DNA of 64,000 nt, from assembly GCF_037023725.1 (NCBI RefSeq), contig NZ_CP146077.1, positions 905,001 to 969,000 of the forward strand. The letters run 5' to 3'. The notes beneath the pieces are model-generated. The model was given only the letters and a program-made list of their open reading frames with translations. It was not told the DNA's origin and did not search any database. Both the position numbers and the translations under genes were made by a program. Every line of letters starts with the position of its first letter. The stretch's first letter is position 1. This document shows, piece after piece, positions 35,232-43,851 of this stretch. The DNA comes from Pseudomonas bubulae (lineage in GTDB: Bacteria > Pseudomonadota > Gammaproteobacteria > Pseudomonadales > Pseudomonadaceae).

Positions 35232-35858
35232 TTAACGCTGCGCCTGCCCCTGCTGCATCACCCACTGCACCACTTGTGGCATCAGCACATCACTGGCCTG
35301 GCCAAAACCTGCGACCACGCCTGGTACCATCGGGTTGCTCAGCGGCTGGCGCGTCTCAAAGCGTTTGGAAGCAATGACCCGCTGATCACTGCTGCGTACC
35401 AGGCGGGCGTTGTACTGGATCAGCACTTCCGGGCTTTTGCCGTTGTAGTGGGTCTGAAACGCCAACAATTCGCCCCCCAGTTCGTAATCGGACTGCAAGT
35501 TGCTGTCATCGGTGCTCAAGCCCTGGATCCTGCCATCCTGCAAGAAGGCCTCAAGCAGACGGTTGCGCAACAGCACCGGGGCCGTATCGCTCCAGCGGGC
35601 ACCTTTGTAGTTACTGATCAGGTTGCCCTCAGGCACCACCACGATGTTCTGGCTGTTCAACGCGCCAGTGGTCATCGGCTTTTCCAGACGCAATGACCAC
35701 TTCACTGGCGTACTCTGGCTGACGGCCATAGGTGCTTGCGCCGCCGGCAGCCGATACACGTCGACTATCTCGGGTTTGGGCAAAATCGAGCAGGCGCTGA
35801 GCAGGCTCAGACCAGTAGCAAGGGCGATGGAACCTGCCAGGCGATAGGTGCGCTTCAT
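35232..35858 (-). CDS. ABC-type transport auxiliary lipoprotein (PqiC-like)
   Basis: A 208-residue lipoprotein with signal ending LSLLSACSIL. The mature part contains the VDVYRLP start and the ABC-transport-auxiliary (DUF330/PqiC-like) fold. It is the last gene of an MCE operon, overlapping the MlaD-like gene by 4 bases. It is expected to be an outer-membrane-anchored acceptor for the MCE lipid bridge. Confidence 0.88.
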   Translation of the reverse strand: MKRTYRLAGSIALATGLSLLSACSILPKPEIVDVYRLPAAQAPMAVSQSTPVKWSLRLEKPMTTGALNSQNIVVVPEGNLISNYKGARWSDTAPVLLRNRLLEAFLQDGRIQGLSTDDSNLQSDYELGGELLAFQTHYNGKSPEVLIQYNARLVRSSDQRVIASKRFETRQPLSNPMVPGVVAGFGQASDVLMPQVVQWVMQQGQAQR

Positions 35859-36793
35859 GGGGTGAATTCCTTGTTCTGCTCGCGGCCCAGCAAGTAACCG
35901 CTTGGATTGGATTCCAGGCGCCGCGAGATCGAGCGCAATGTGCCAAGGGTTTCGCGCAGTTCATTGACTGCAGGGCCGAGCTGATTCAGCCCCTGCAGGC
36001 CGCTGTTGAGCGAGTCCTCATTGTTGTTGATCAGTTTGTTGATCGTCGCGGTGCTCTGCTGCAGCGAGTTCATGGCCTGCTCGGCGCTGTTGAACATCTG
36101 TTTGCCTTCGGTGCTCAACAGGCCGTTGGCGTTGCGCATCAGCACGTTGGTTTGCTCAAGCGTGACGCTGGCCTGTTTGCCGACCTGGGCCAGCTGTTTC
36201 AATGTCTGGCTGATATCGCCGCGCTGACCGGCAATGGCCGTAGTGGTTTGCTCAAGGTTGTCCAGGGTCTTGCTGACACGGTTGACGTTGTCTTCGGAGA
36301 ACAACGCATTGGCGTTATGCAGCAGCATATTGACGTTGGCCATCACGTCAGAGCCGTCGGTGAGCAGGCGGGCAATGGGCGAGGGCGAAGCCACGATTTC
36401 CGGCAGCTTGCCGTCCTTGCCCTTGAGGGGCGGGCTGTTGGGGTCACCGCCACTGAGCTGGATGATCGAAGTCCCGGTCACGCCGGTCAGCGCCAGCTTG
36501 GCCTTGGTGTCGACCTTGACCGGGGTGTTGGCCGCCAGACGAATGCGCGCCAGTACCCGGCGCGGGTCCTTGTCGTCCAGGCGCAGTTCGATCACGTCGC
36601 CGACCTTGATGCCGTTGTATTGCACCGAGCTGCCTTTGGACAGGCCGCTGACGGCTTCGTTGAACACCACTTCGTAATCCTTGAACGTGCTGTCCATGCT
36701 CGCCTTGGCCAGCCACAGGCCAAACAGCATGGCCCCGACGACAATCAGGACGCTGAACAGGCCGATCAATACATGATGGGCACGGGTTTCCAT
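35855..36793 (-). CDS. MlaD/MCE domain lipid-transport protein
   Basis: A 312-residue protein with one N-terminal membrane helix (VLIGLFSVLIVVGAMLFGLW) and one MCE domain (YEVVFNEAVSGLSKGSSVQY to IIQLSGG). A long helical C-terminal region (about 150-290) probably extends the MCE ring as a tube or needle. The start METRAHHVLIG has AAGGAG upstream and lies directly after the ATPase gene. Such proteins carry lipids between membranes. Confidence 0.92.
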   Translation of the reverse strand: METRAHHVLIGLFSVLIVVGAMLFGLWLAKASMDSTFKDYEVVFNEAVSGLSKGSSVQYNGIKVGDVIELRLDDKDPRRVLARIRLAANTPVKVDTKAKLALTGVTGTSIIQLSGGDPNSPPLKGKDGKLPEIVASPSPIARLLTDGSDVMANVNMLLHNANALFSEDNVNRVSKTLDNLEQTTTAIAGQRGDISQTLKQLAQVGKQASVTLEQTNVLMRNANGLLSTEGKQMFNSAEQAMNSLQQSTATINKLINNNEDSLNSGLQGLNQLGPAVNELRETLGTLRSISRRLESNPSGYLLGREQNKEFTP

Positions 36794-36794
36794 G

Positions 36795-37598
36795 TCATTG
36801 CTCCTTGAGGTGGGTTGCCGCTTCGTACGCGGCGCGGCCACGGGGGCCATGGAAATAGTCATGAATCCACGGGTCGTCGTAGTCTTCGACCTCAGTGATG
36901 GGTGCCGCCACCAGCACCCGTTTTTGCGACAGCACCGCCACCCGGTCAGTGATGGTGTACAGCGTGTCGAGATCGTGGGTGACCAGGAACACGCTTAACC
37001 CCAGCGCATCGCGCAGTGTCAGGATAAGTTGGTCAAAGGCCGCCGCGCCGATCGGATCCAGCCCAGCGGTGGGTTCGTCCAGAAACAGGATGTCCGGGTC
37101 CAGCGCCAGCGCCCGGGCCAGCGCTGCGCGCTTGACCATGCCACCGGACAGTGAAGACGGGTACTTGTCTGCTGCCGACAGGGGCAATCCCGACAGCGCC
37201 AGCTTGACGCACGCCAGGTGCTCGGCATCAGGCCGGCTCAGGCCGGCGTGCTCGATCAGGGGCAGGGCGATGTTCTCTTTTACCGTCAGTGAAGAAAACA
37301 GCGCGCCCATCTGAAACAGCACACCAAAGCGCCGCTCGATCATTGAGCGCGCCTGTTCATCAAGGCTCATCAAGTCCTGGCCAAACACCCGGACCTGCCC
37401 TTCAGTGGGCCGACGCAAACCGACAATACTGCGCAGCAGCACGGATTTGCCGGTGCCGGAGCCGCCGACCACGCCGAGAATCTCACCTTTGTACACATCA
37501 AGGTCGAGGTGTTCATGCACGGTCTGGCTACCAAAGCGGTTGCACAGGTCACGCACCTCGATCACGGTCTCGCCGGGTTTGCGCAGGGACGTACTCAC
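36795..37598 (-). CDS. ABC transporter ATP-binding protein (MlaF-like)
   Basis: A 267-residue ATPase. Walker A is VGGSGTGKS, the signature LSGGMVKRAALARAL, which is the MCE/Mla-type variant, and Walker B FLDEPTAGLDP with VTHDLDTL after it. It energises the permease encoded upstream, whose gene it overlaps by 4 bases. Confidence 0.93.
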   Translation of the reverse strand: MSTSLRKPGETVIEVRDLCNRFGSQTVHEHLDLDVYKGEILGVVGGSGTGKSVLLRSIVGLRRPTEGQVRVFGQDLMSLDEQARSMIERRFGVLFQMGALFSSLTVKENIALPLIEHAGLSRPDAEHLACVKLALSGLPLSAADKYPSSLSGGMVKRAALARALALDPDILFLDEPTAGLDPIGAAAFDQLILTLRDALGLSVFLVTHDLDTLYTITDRVAVLSQKRVLVAAPITEVEDYDDPWIHDYFHGPRGRAAYEAATHLKEQ

Positions 37599-38725
37599 CA
37601 GCCCATCTCCATAAAGAACAACGCGGCCACGGCGTCGAGGACGATCACGATAAAGATCGACTGGACCACGCTGGACGTGGTGTGGGCGCCCACCGACTCG
37701 GCGCTGCCGCTGACTTTAAAGCCTTCAAGGCAGCCCACCGCGGCAATCAGGAAGGCAAAGAACGGCGCTTTGACCATGCCCACCAAAAAGTGCTGCACGC
37801 CGATATCCGAGTGCAGCAGCGAAATAAACATGTCCGGCGAGATACCCAGGGACACCACGCAGACCACGGCACCGCCGAGGATGCCCGCCATCATGGCCAT
37901 GAATGTCAGCAGCGGCAGGGAAATCAACAGCGCCAGCACCCGTGGCAACACCAGCAAGTCCATCGGATCGAGGCCCAGGGTGCGGATCGCGTCAATTTCT
38001 TCGTTGGCCTTCATCGAGCCGATTTGTGCGGTAAAGGCACTGGCCGTGCGCCCGGCGAGCAGGATGGCGGTGAGCAACACGCCGAATTCACGCAGGAAGG
38101 AAAACGCCACCAGGTCAACGGTAAAAATCCCCGCACCAAAGTTGGCCAGTACCGTGGCCCCGAGAAACGCCACTACGGCGCCCACCATAAAGGTCAGCAA
38201 CACCACGATCGGCGCGGCGTTAAGACCGATCTGCTCGATATGCGCCACCACCGGGGTAATGCGCCATTGTTTGGGTCGAAACAGGTTGCGCGCCAGGGTC
38301 TGCAGGATCAGGCCGATAAACCCCAGCAGTTGCAGGGAGTCTTGCCACAGCTTGTAGACCGCGCTGCCGATGCGGCTGAGCAAGAGGATGCCGACGTTCT
38401 GTTCCTGGGCTGCGACCGGCACGCAAAAATCGCGCATCGAGGAATAGACCGTTTGCAGCAAGGCGCGGTCGGCGGCGGGGAGTTTTTGGGCGGTGTCGGT
38501 CAACTGACTGACGCGCTCTGCCCCCAGCAGCTCCACCAGCAGCGAAGCCCCGGCCGTATCGATGCTGGACACGTCGTCCAGGTTGATGGCGGTCTGGGCA
38601 TCGTACTTGCCGACCAGTTGTTCGGTCTGCTGCTTGAGGCGTGTGTAATGGGCAAGCGTCCAGTCGCCGCTGATCAGCAGTCGCGCCGGATTACCGGAAG
38701 TGTCTAGTTGGGCATTGCCCGCCAT
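37595..38725 (-). CDS. MlaE family ABC permease with N-terminal STAS domain
   Basis: A 376-residue protein. Residues about 1-100 form a STAS-like domain (LISGDWTLAHYTRLKQQ, VSSIDTAGASLLVELLG), and the rest is an MlaE/YrbE permease (FLREFGVLLTAILLAGRTAS, then IDAIRTLGLDPMDLLVLPRV). In canonical Mla the STAS protein MlaB is separate; here it is fused. First gene of the four-gene MCE operon. Confidence 0.92.
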   Translation of the reverse strand: MAGNAQLDTSGNPARLLISGDWTLAHYTRLKQQTEQLVGKYDAQTAINLDDVSSIDTAGASLLVELLGAERVSQLTDTAQKLPAADRALLQTVYSSMRDFCVPVAAQEQNVGILLLSRIGSAVYKLWQDSLQLLGFIGLILQTLARNLFRPKQWRITPVVAHIEQIGLNAAPIVVLLTFMVGAVVAFLGATVLANFGAGIFTVDLVAFSFLREFGVLLTAILLAGRTASAFTAQIGSMKANEEIDAIRTLGLDPMDLLVLPRVLALLISLPLLTFMAMMAGILGGAVVCVVSLGISPDMFISLLHSDIGVQHFLVGMVKAPFFAFLIAAVGCLEGFKVSGSAESVGAHTTSSVVQSIFIVIVLDAVAALFFMEMGW

Positions 38726-38804
38726 GGCCGTAATAGTCTTAAGCTCCCAGCTCGGTACGTTTGAACGCAGACCTTATGTAATAGCACAATCCGGCAAAAG
38801 TGCT

Positions 38805-39845
38805 TCAGTTTGCCTTAACAACCGCAGGCGCAGATTGATCCAGGTTAACCCTGAAGCGCAAAACGCCGATCAGTTGCCCATCCTCGGTCAACACCCGGAC
38901 TTGCCAGCGACCCACCGGGTCCGGCGGGAAATTCTGCTTGTGGGTCCAGGCGCGATAACCCTCTTTGCGCCCGCCATGAATATCCAGGGCGATGCGGTCG
39001 ACCTCCTGGCCGTTGAGTTGCCACACATGGTAAATCCGCTCATTCAAACCCCGGGGCGCATTGATCGAGGTATAGGCGTACAGGCCACGACTGCGCAGCT
39101 CGCTGACGCTGATGTGCTTGATGCTCTCGCCCGGCGTGCGGTCCTGCAACTGGGTGGTGACGGCCACTTCGGTCATCCACAGCGTAGCTGGTGGCACCCA
39201 GGATCGCAGCAGCCAGCCGGTGCCGCCCAGGGCCAGGACTATCAAGGGCAATACCAGCCAGCCACGCCAGGTTTTCAGCGGCAGGCTCACGGCCAGGCTG
39301 GGAATTGACAGCAGCACGGCGGTGCCCAGCGCCAGTTTGTAGCTCTCGGAGGTGGTGAGGTTGAGGATGATCGGCAACGCCGTCAGCATGGCCGCGAACA
39401 GGGCCAGGGTGTGCAGGGCCAGAAACAGCCAGCGCCGGGGGGCCAGCCATTTGTAATACAGCGGGTCAGTGATGGCGATCAGTGCGCACACGCCCAGAAG
39501 TCCGGTAAAGACCAGTTGGCCACTGTTCCAGGTGGTGGTGATAAAGAAAAATGGCAGGACGAAAAAAAAACTTTCCTGGTGGATCATCTGGGTGGCATAG
39601 CGCAGCAGCGGTTCAGGTATTTCGCGCTTGAACACCCGGCTGAACAGCCGGGTGAAGGTGTTTTCCAGCATCAACCAGACCCAGCTCACCAGCAGGATCA
39701 CCGCAATCCAGCGGGCCATGCCTTGCTGGCGGTCCACCAGAATGAAACTGCCCACCCCCGAGCAAAAGCCAAACGCCGCGATCAGCCCTGGATAGCGCTT
39801 CATCAACTCAAGGATGCGCTGTAGGTAGTGGTTCCAGTCTGGCAT
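38805..39845 (-). CDS. DUF5924/DUF2914 membrane protein
   Basis: A 346-residue protein with about seven membrane helices in the first 230 residues and a C-terminal soluble DUF2914-type beta domain (RIYHVWQLNGQEVDRIALDI, then GRWQVRVLTEDGQLIG). The start MPDWNHYLQRILELMKRYPG is preferred over an ATG at 39950. The function is unknown; DUF2914 is thought to be extracytoplasmic. Confidence 0.82.
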   Translation of the reverse strand: MPDWNHYLQRILELMKRYPGLIAAFGFCSGVGSFILVDRQQGMARWIAVILLVSWVWLMLENTFTRLFSRVFKREIPEPLLRYATQMIHQESFFFVLPFFFITTTWNSGQLVFTGLLGVCALIAITDPLYYKWLAPRRWLFLALHTLALFAAMLTALPIILNLTTSESYKLALGTAVLLSIPSLAVSLPLKTWRGWLVLPLIVLALGGTGWLLRSWVPPATLWMTEVAVTTQLQDRTPGESIKHISVSELRSRGLYAYTSINAPRGLNERIYHVWQLNGQEVDRIALDIHGGRKEGYRAWTHKQNFPPDPVGRWQVRVLTEDGQLIGVLRFRVNLDQSAPAVVKAN

Positions 39846-39950
39846 TTGGCAGTTCACATTCTGTAAGGGGAAAACCTGGACAGAATAGCGTTTTAGGCGC
39901 TCCGCGTCCGGCACGATTGAAGGGCCAAGGCCTGCATCGGCGCCCTGCAA

Positions 39951-40400
39951 TCAATGCCCGTGGCTTCTGCCCACATGGCTGGGCTCGCCTTCCGGCGGGC
40001 TGACCGAGCCGCTGACTTCCAGCTGCTGCAAAATCCCGCAATGCTCCCCGTCCGGCCCCTCGCCACACTTTTGCCGCAGGTCGAGCAATTGCGCCTGCAG
40101 GGCCAGCAAACTGTCGACCCGCGCCTTGACGTGATGAATATGTTCGTCGATCAGCGCATTCACGCTTTCGCACTGGTCCTGGGGGCTGTCACGCAGGTTG
40201 AGCAGGCTGCGGATTTCTTCCAGGGTCATGTCCAGGCTGCGGCAATTGCGGATAAACGTCAGCCGCTCAACATGGGCCTGGGTGTACAAACGGTAGTTGC
40301 CTTCACTGCGCGCAGGCTCTGGCAGCAGCCCTTCGCGTTCGTAATAACGGATGGTTTCGACCTGACAGTCGGTCAATTTCGCCAGTTCGCCAATTTTCAT
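39951..40400 (-). CDS. cadR: MerR family Cd(II)/Pb(II)-responsive regulator CadR
   Basis: A 149-residue MerR-family regulator. The winged helix is MKIGELAKLTDCQVETIRYY and the dimerisation helix leads to metal-binding Cys77, Cys112 and Cys121 (DQCESVN, QKCGEG, HCGILQ). A His-containing tail (SHVGRSHGH) is typical of CadR. It is divergent from the P-type ATPase, whose promoter it is expected to remodel on binding cadmium. The start has GGAG upstream. Confidence 0.93.
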   Translation of the reverse strand: MKIGELAKLTDCQVETIRYYEREGLLPEPARSEGNYRLYTQAHVERLTFIRNCRSLDMTLEEIRSLLNLRDSPQDQCESVNALIDEHIHHVKARVDSLLALQAQLLDLRQKCGEGPDGEHCGILQQLEVSGSVSPPEGEPSHVGRSHGH

Positions 40401-40425
40401 CAAGCAGATCTCCAAAAGGATGCTT

Positions 40426-40448
40426 GACCCTATAGTGGCTACAGGGTC
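40426..40448. promoter_or_regulatory. CadR operator/promoter of cadA
   Basis: GACCCTATAG (40426-40435) and CTACAGGGTC (40439-40448) form a dyad with one mismatch and a 3-base centre. It overlaps TTGACC (40424-40429), a good -35 element, and occupies the spacer before the -10 region, the standard place for MerR-family activation by promoter distortion. Confidence 0.75.
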
Positions 40449-40486
40449 TTTACTTGGCAACAGGCACCTTTCCCGGACGCAATCTG

Positions 40487-42754
40487 ATGAGCGATTCCAT
40501 TCACGCACCGAACAAGCATGGTCACGATCACGATCACGATCACGATCACGATCACGAACATGGGCATGGCGACACGCACGCTCACGCCCATAGCTGCTGC
40601 CCTGGCGCAGCGGGACCGAGCGTCGTCAAGCTGGCCGCCGCGGCCACTGCGGGCGCGCGCCTGAGCAGCTTTCGCATTGAAGCGATGGACTGCCCCACCG
40701 AGCAGACCCTGATCCAGAACAAGCTGGGCAAGCTGGCGGGTGTGCAGCAACTGGAATTCAACCTCATCAACCGGGTATTGGGCGTGACCCACGACCTGCC
40801 GTCCGTCGGGCCGATTGTCGACGCAATCAAATCCCTCGGCATGCACGCCGAGCCCATCGATTCCGGTGCGGATGCGGCCCCGCCTGCACTGCCAGCGAAA
40901 AAACACTGGTGGCCTCTGGCCGTGGCCGGTGTGGGCGCGTTGGCGGCTGAAGTGCTGCACTTTACCGATGCTGCACCCACCTGGGTGATTGCGCTGGTGG
41001 CGCTGGTGTCGATCCTCAGCGGCGGCCTGACCACCTATAAAAAGGGCTGGATCGCCCTGAAAAACCTCAACCTGAACATCAATGCACTGATGAGCATCGC
41101 CGTGACGGGGGCCGTGCTGATCGGCCAATGGCCGGAAGCGGCGATGGTGATGTTCCTGTTTACTGTGGCCGAGCTGATCGAAGCCAAATCCCTCGATCGT
41201 GCGCGCAATGCCATCAGTGGCTTGATGCAAATGGCGCCGGACAAGGCCACCGTGCAGCAGGCGGATGGCAGCTGGATTGAGCTTGAGGTCAAAGACATCG
41301 CCCTGGGCAGCCTGGTCAGGGTACGGCCGGGCGAGCGTATCGGCCTGGACGGTGAAGTGGTAGCGGGCAACTCCACAGTCGATCAGGCGCCGATCACCGG
41401 TGAAAGCCTGCCCATCGAGAAAGCGCTGGGCGACAAAGTCTTCGCGGGCACCATCAACCAGTCCGGCGCCCTGGAATACCGGGTGACGGCAGCGGCCAAC
41501 AACTCGACCCTGGCGCGGATCATTCACGCTGTAGAGCAGGCCCAGGGCGCCCGGGCACCGACCCAGCGTTTCGTCGACAGCTTCGCGAAAATCTATACCC
41601 CGCTGGTGTTTGCCTTTGCCCTGGCAGTGGCGGTGATCCCGCCGTTGTTTATGGGCGGCGTATGGTTTGACTGGATCTACCGTGCGCTGGTGTTACTGGT
41701 GGTGGCGTGCCCTTGTGCGCTGGTGATTTCGACGCCGGTAACCATCGTCAGCGGCCTGGCGGCTGCGGCCCGCAAGGGGATTTTGGTCAAGGGCGGGGTG
41801 TACCTGGAAGGCGGCCACAAGCTCGACTTCCTGGCCCTGGACAAGACCGGCACCATCACCCACGGCAAACCGGTGCAAACCGATTACCTGCCCCTTGATC
41901 CGCTGTTCACTGACAGCGCGGTGCTGTTGGCCGCCAGCCTTGCAAGCCGTTCCGATCATCCGGTGTCGCTGGCTGTGGCTAATGCTGCTGTGGATAAGAA
42001 TCTGCCTTTGAGTGCTGTGGATAACTTCACCGCGCTGGCGGGACGCGGAGTGCGTGGCGAAATCGACGGCAAGCTCTACCACCTGGGCAATCACCGCCTG
42101 GTTGAAGAATTGGGCCTGTGCTCTCCTGAACTCGAGACAGAGCTGTTTGCGCTGGAAGAACAGGGCAAAACCGTGATCTTGCTGTGCGACAGCGCAGGCC
42201 CGCTGGCGCTGTTCGCCGTGGCAGACACAGTCAAGCAAACCAGCCGTGAAGCGATCCGCGAGTTGCATGAGTTGGGCATCAAGACCCTGATGCTGACCGG
42301 CGATAATCCTCACACGGCCAACGCCATTGCCGCCCAGGTCGGTATCGACGAAGCCCAGGGCAACCTGCTCCCGGAAGACAAGCTCAAGGCGATCGAAGCG
42401 CTGTATGCCAAGGGCCATCATGTAGGCATGGTGGGCGACGGCATTAATGACGCTCCGGCCCTGGCCCGTGCCGAGATCGGTTTTGCCATGGCCGCGGCAG
42501 GTACGGATACCGCGATCGAGACCGCCGATGTTGCCCTGATGGACGACGATCTGCGCAAGATACCGGCTTTTATTCGCCTGTCACGGCAGACCTCCAGCAT
42601 CCTGAAACAGAACATTGCCTTGGCATTGGTCATCAAGGCGATCTTTCTTGCGGTAACCTTCCTCGGTTTGGCCACCATGTGGATGGCCGTGTTTGCCGAC
42701 ATGGGCGTCAGCCTGTTGGTGGTGTTCAACGGTTTGCGCCTGTTGCGCAAATAG
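40487..42754 (+). CDS. cadA: Cd/Zn/Pb-translocating P1B-type ATPase
   Basis: A 755-residue metal exporter. It starts with a His/Asp-rich tract (residues 11-35), then a heavy-metal-associated domain with AMDCPTEQ. The membrane CPC motif (VVACPCALVIST), the phosphorylation motif DKTGTI, SRSDHP and GDGINDAPAL are all present, as expected of the ZntA/CadA group. CadR is divergent. The start at 40487 is chosen over an upstream TTG at 40454. The His tract is encoded by a hexanucleotide tandem repeat (see 40523). Confidence 0.95.
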   Translation: MSDSIHAPNKHGHDHDHDHDHDHEHGHGDTHAHAHSCCPGAAGPSVVKLAAAATAGARLSSFRIEAMDCPTEQTLIQNKLGKLAGVQQLEFNLINRVLGVTHDLPSVGPIVDAIKSLGMHAEPIDSGADAAPPALPAKKHWWPLAVAGVGALAAEVLHFTDAAPTWVIALVALVSILSGGLTTYKKGWIALKNLNLNINALMSIAVTGAVLIGQWPEAAMVMFLFTVAELIEAKSLDRARNAISGLMQMAPDKATVQQADGSWIELEVKDIALGSLVRVRPGERIGLDGEVVAGNSTVDQAPITGESLPIEKALGDKVFAGTINQSGALEYRVTAAANNSTLARIIHAVEQAQGARAPTQRFVDSFAKIYTPLVFAFALAVAVIPPLFMGGVWFDWIYRALVLLVVACPCALVISTPVTIVSGLAAAARKGILVKGGVYLEGGHKLDFLALDKTGTITHGKPVQTDYLPLDPLFTDSAVLLAASLASRSDHPVSLAVANAAVDKNLPLSAVDNFTALAGRGVRGEIDGKLYHLGNHRLVEELGLCSPELETELFALEEQGKTVILLCDSAGPLALFAVADTVKQTSREAIRELHELGIKTLMLTGDNPHTANAIAAQVGIDEAQGNLLPEDKLKAIEALYAKGHHVGMVGDGINDAPALARAEIGFAMAAAGTDTAIETADVALMDDDLRKIPAFIRLSRQTSSILKQNIALALVIKAIFLAVTFLGLATMWMAVFADMGVSLLVVFNGLRLLRK
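40523..40558 (+). repeat. Hexanucleotide tandem repeat (CACGAT)n inside cadA
   Basis: Five exact copies of CACGAT followed by CACGAA encode alternating His-Asp near the CadA N-terminus. A unit of six bases keeps the reading frame, so copy number could vary between strains and change the number of metal-binding histidines. Confidence 0.9.
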
Positions 42755-42770
42755 ATCAAGAGGGGCTGTT

Positions 42771-43634
42771 GTGCTGAGTGCCGAGCTGAAAGCGTTTTAC
42801 CGGGTGGCCCAACTGGGCAGCATTACTCAGGCCGCCAAAAAGCTCGGGCTGAGCCAGCCGACTGTGACCACGCAAATCCGCAATCTCGAAAGCCAGTACG
42901 GTGTAGAGCTGTTTTACCGTGGCGGCCGGCGCCTGACCCTCAGCGATGACGGCGTACGCCTGCTGCCGATGGTCAAGGCGTTGCTGCAGCAAGAAGCCGA
43001 TATCGAATTCTTTTTGCGCAACAGCGGCCAGGGCACCGGCATGCTGCGCATTGCCGCGACCGCGCCGTATTACATCCTGGATCTGGTTAAAGCCTTTCGC
43101 GAACGCTTGCCGCAGATCGAGGTGGCGGTGGATATCGGCAACTCCCAGCAGGTGCTGGAGGCACTGGACGAATACCGGGTCGATATCGCGGCTTCCTCAC
43201 AACTGGTGGAAGACCCGCGCCTGATCCGCCGCGTCCTGGGTGCCGATCCGCTGGTGCTGGCGGTGCATCGCAATCACCCACTGGCCAAGCTAGAGCATGT
43301 ACCGCTCAGTGCGCTGGCCGGGCATTGCTTGTTGATGCGTGAGCAAGGTTCGACCACGCGCCAGTTGACCGAAGACCTGCTGGCCAATGCCGGGGTGAGT
43401 TTTGGTCCGCTGCTGGAAATTGGCAGCCGGGAGTCGATCCGCGAAGCGGTGCTGCGCAATATCGGCATCAGCATCATCGCTCGCCAGGAAGTACCTCATG
43501 ACCCGCAGTTACGGGTACTGACCCTTGAGAATGCGCCAGTGATCCATGAGTACCTGTACTGCCTCAAAGAGCGAAAAGCCGCGCGTTTGCCGGCGGCGTT
43601 TCTGGGGCTGGCGCAGGAAATGGCCCCGGCCTGA
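42771..43634 (+). CDS. LysR family regulator of aminoethylphosphonate catabolism (TIGR03339-like)
   Basis: A 287-residue LysR regulator starting with GTG after AAGAGGGG, 16 bases after cadA. The HTH spans about residues 3-60 (GSITQAAKKLGLSQPTVTTQ). The effector domain resembles regulators linked to aminoethylphosphonate (AEP) genes, and the following six-gene set is for AEP. The shorter GTG start is chosen because the open frame upstream runs into cadA. Confidence 0.85.
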   Translation: MLSAELKAFYRVAQLGSITQAAKKLGLSQPTVTTQIRNLESQYGVELFYRGGRRLTLSDDGVRLLPMVKALLQQEADIEFFLRNSGQGTGMLRIAATAPYYILDLVKAFRERLPQIEVAVDIGNSQQVLEALDEYRVDIAASSQLVEDPRLIRRVLGADPLVLAVHRNHPLAKLEHVPLSALAGHCLLMREQGSTTRQLTEDLLANAGVSFGPLLEIGSRESIREAVLRNIGISIIARQEVPHDPQLRVLTLENAPVIHEYLYCLKERKAARLPAAFLGLAQEMAPA

Positions 43635-43643
43635 CCACAACCA

Positions 43644-43732
43644 CTGTGGGAGCGGGCTTGCTCGCGATGCAGACGATGCGGTGTGTCAGGCAAAACGCGG
43701 TAAGGCCATCGCGAGCAAGCCCGCTCCCACAA
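43644..43732. repeat. Family-A REP-like inverted pair
   Basis: CTGTGGGAGCGGGCTTGCTC and GAGCAAGCCCGCTCCCACAA lie between the LysR gene and the AEP ABC transporter genes; the transporter promoter must lie in the remaining 120 bases. Confidence 0.9.
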
Positions 43733-43851
43733 TGACCCTGCACCCATACCCAAATCCACCAATACCACTATCGGCTGCTTTGGCCTTGCTGCCACATCTT
43801 GTACGCATTGCATCTCTAGGATGGCCCTTATCTGCTTGATGAGGTGCATCC

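Noticed and set aside
37289-38707. 472-codon frame antisense to the MlaE-like permease
   Set aside because: Composition is unlike proteins (very His/Gln rich), and the opposite strand holds a full MCE permease with STAS.
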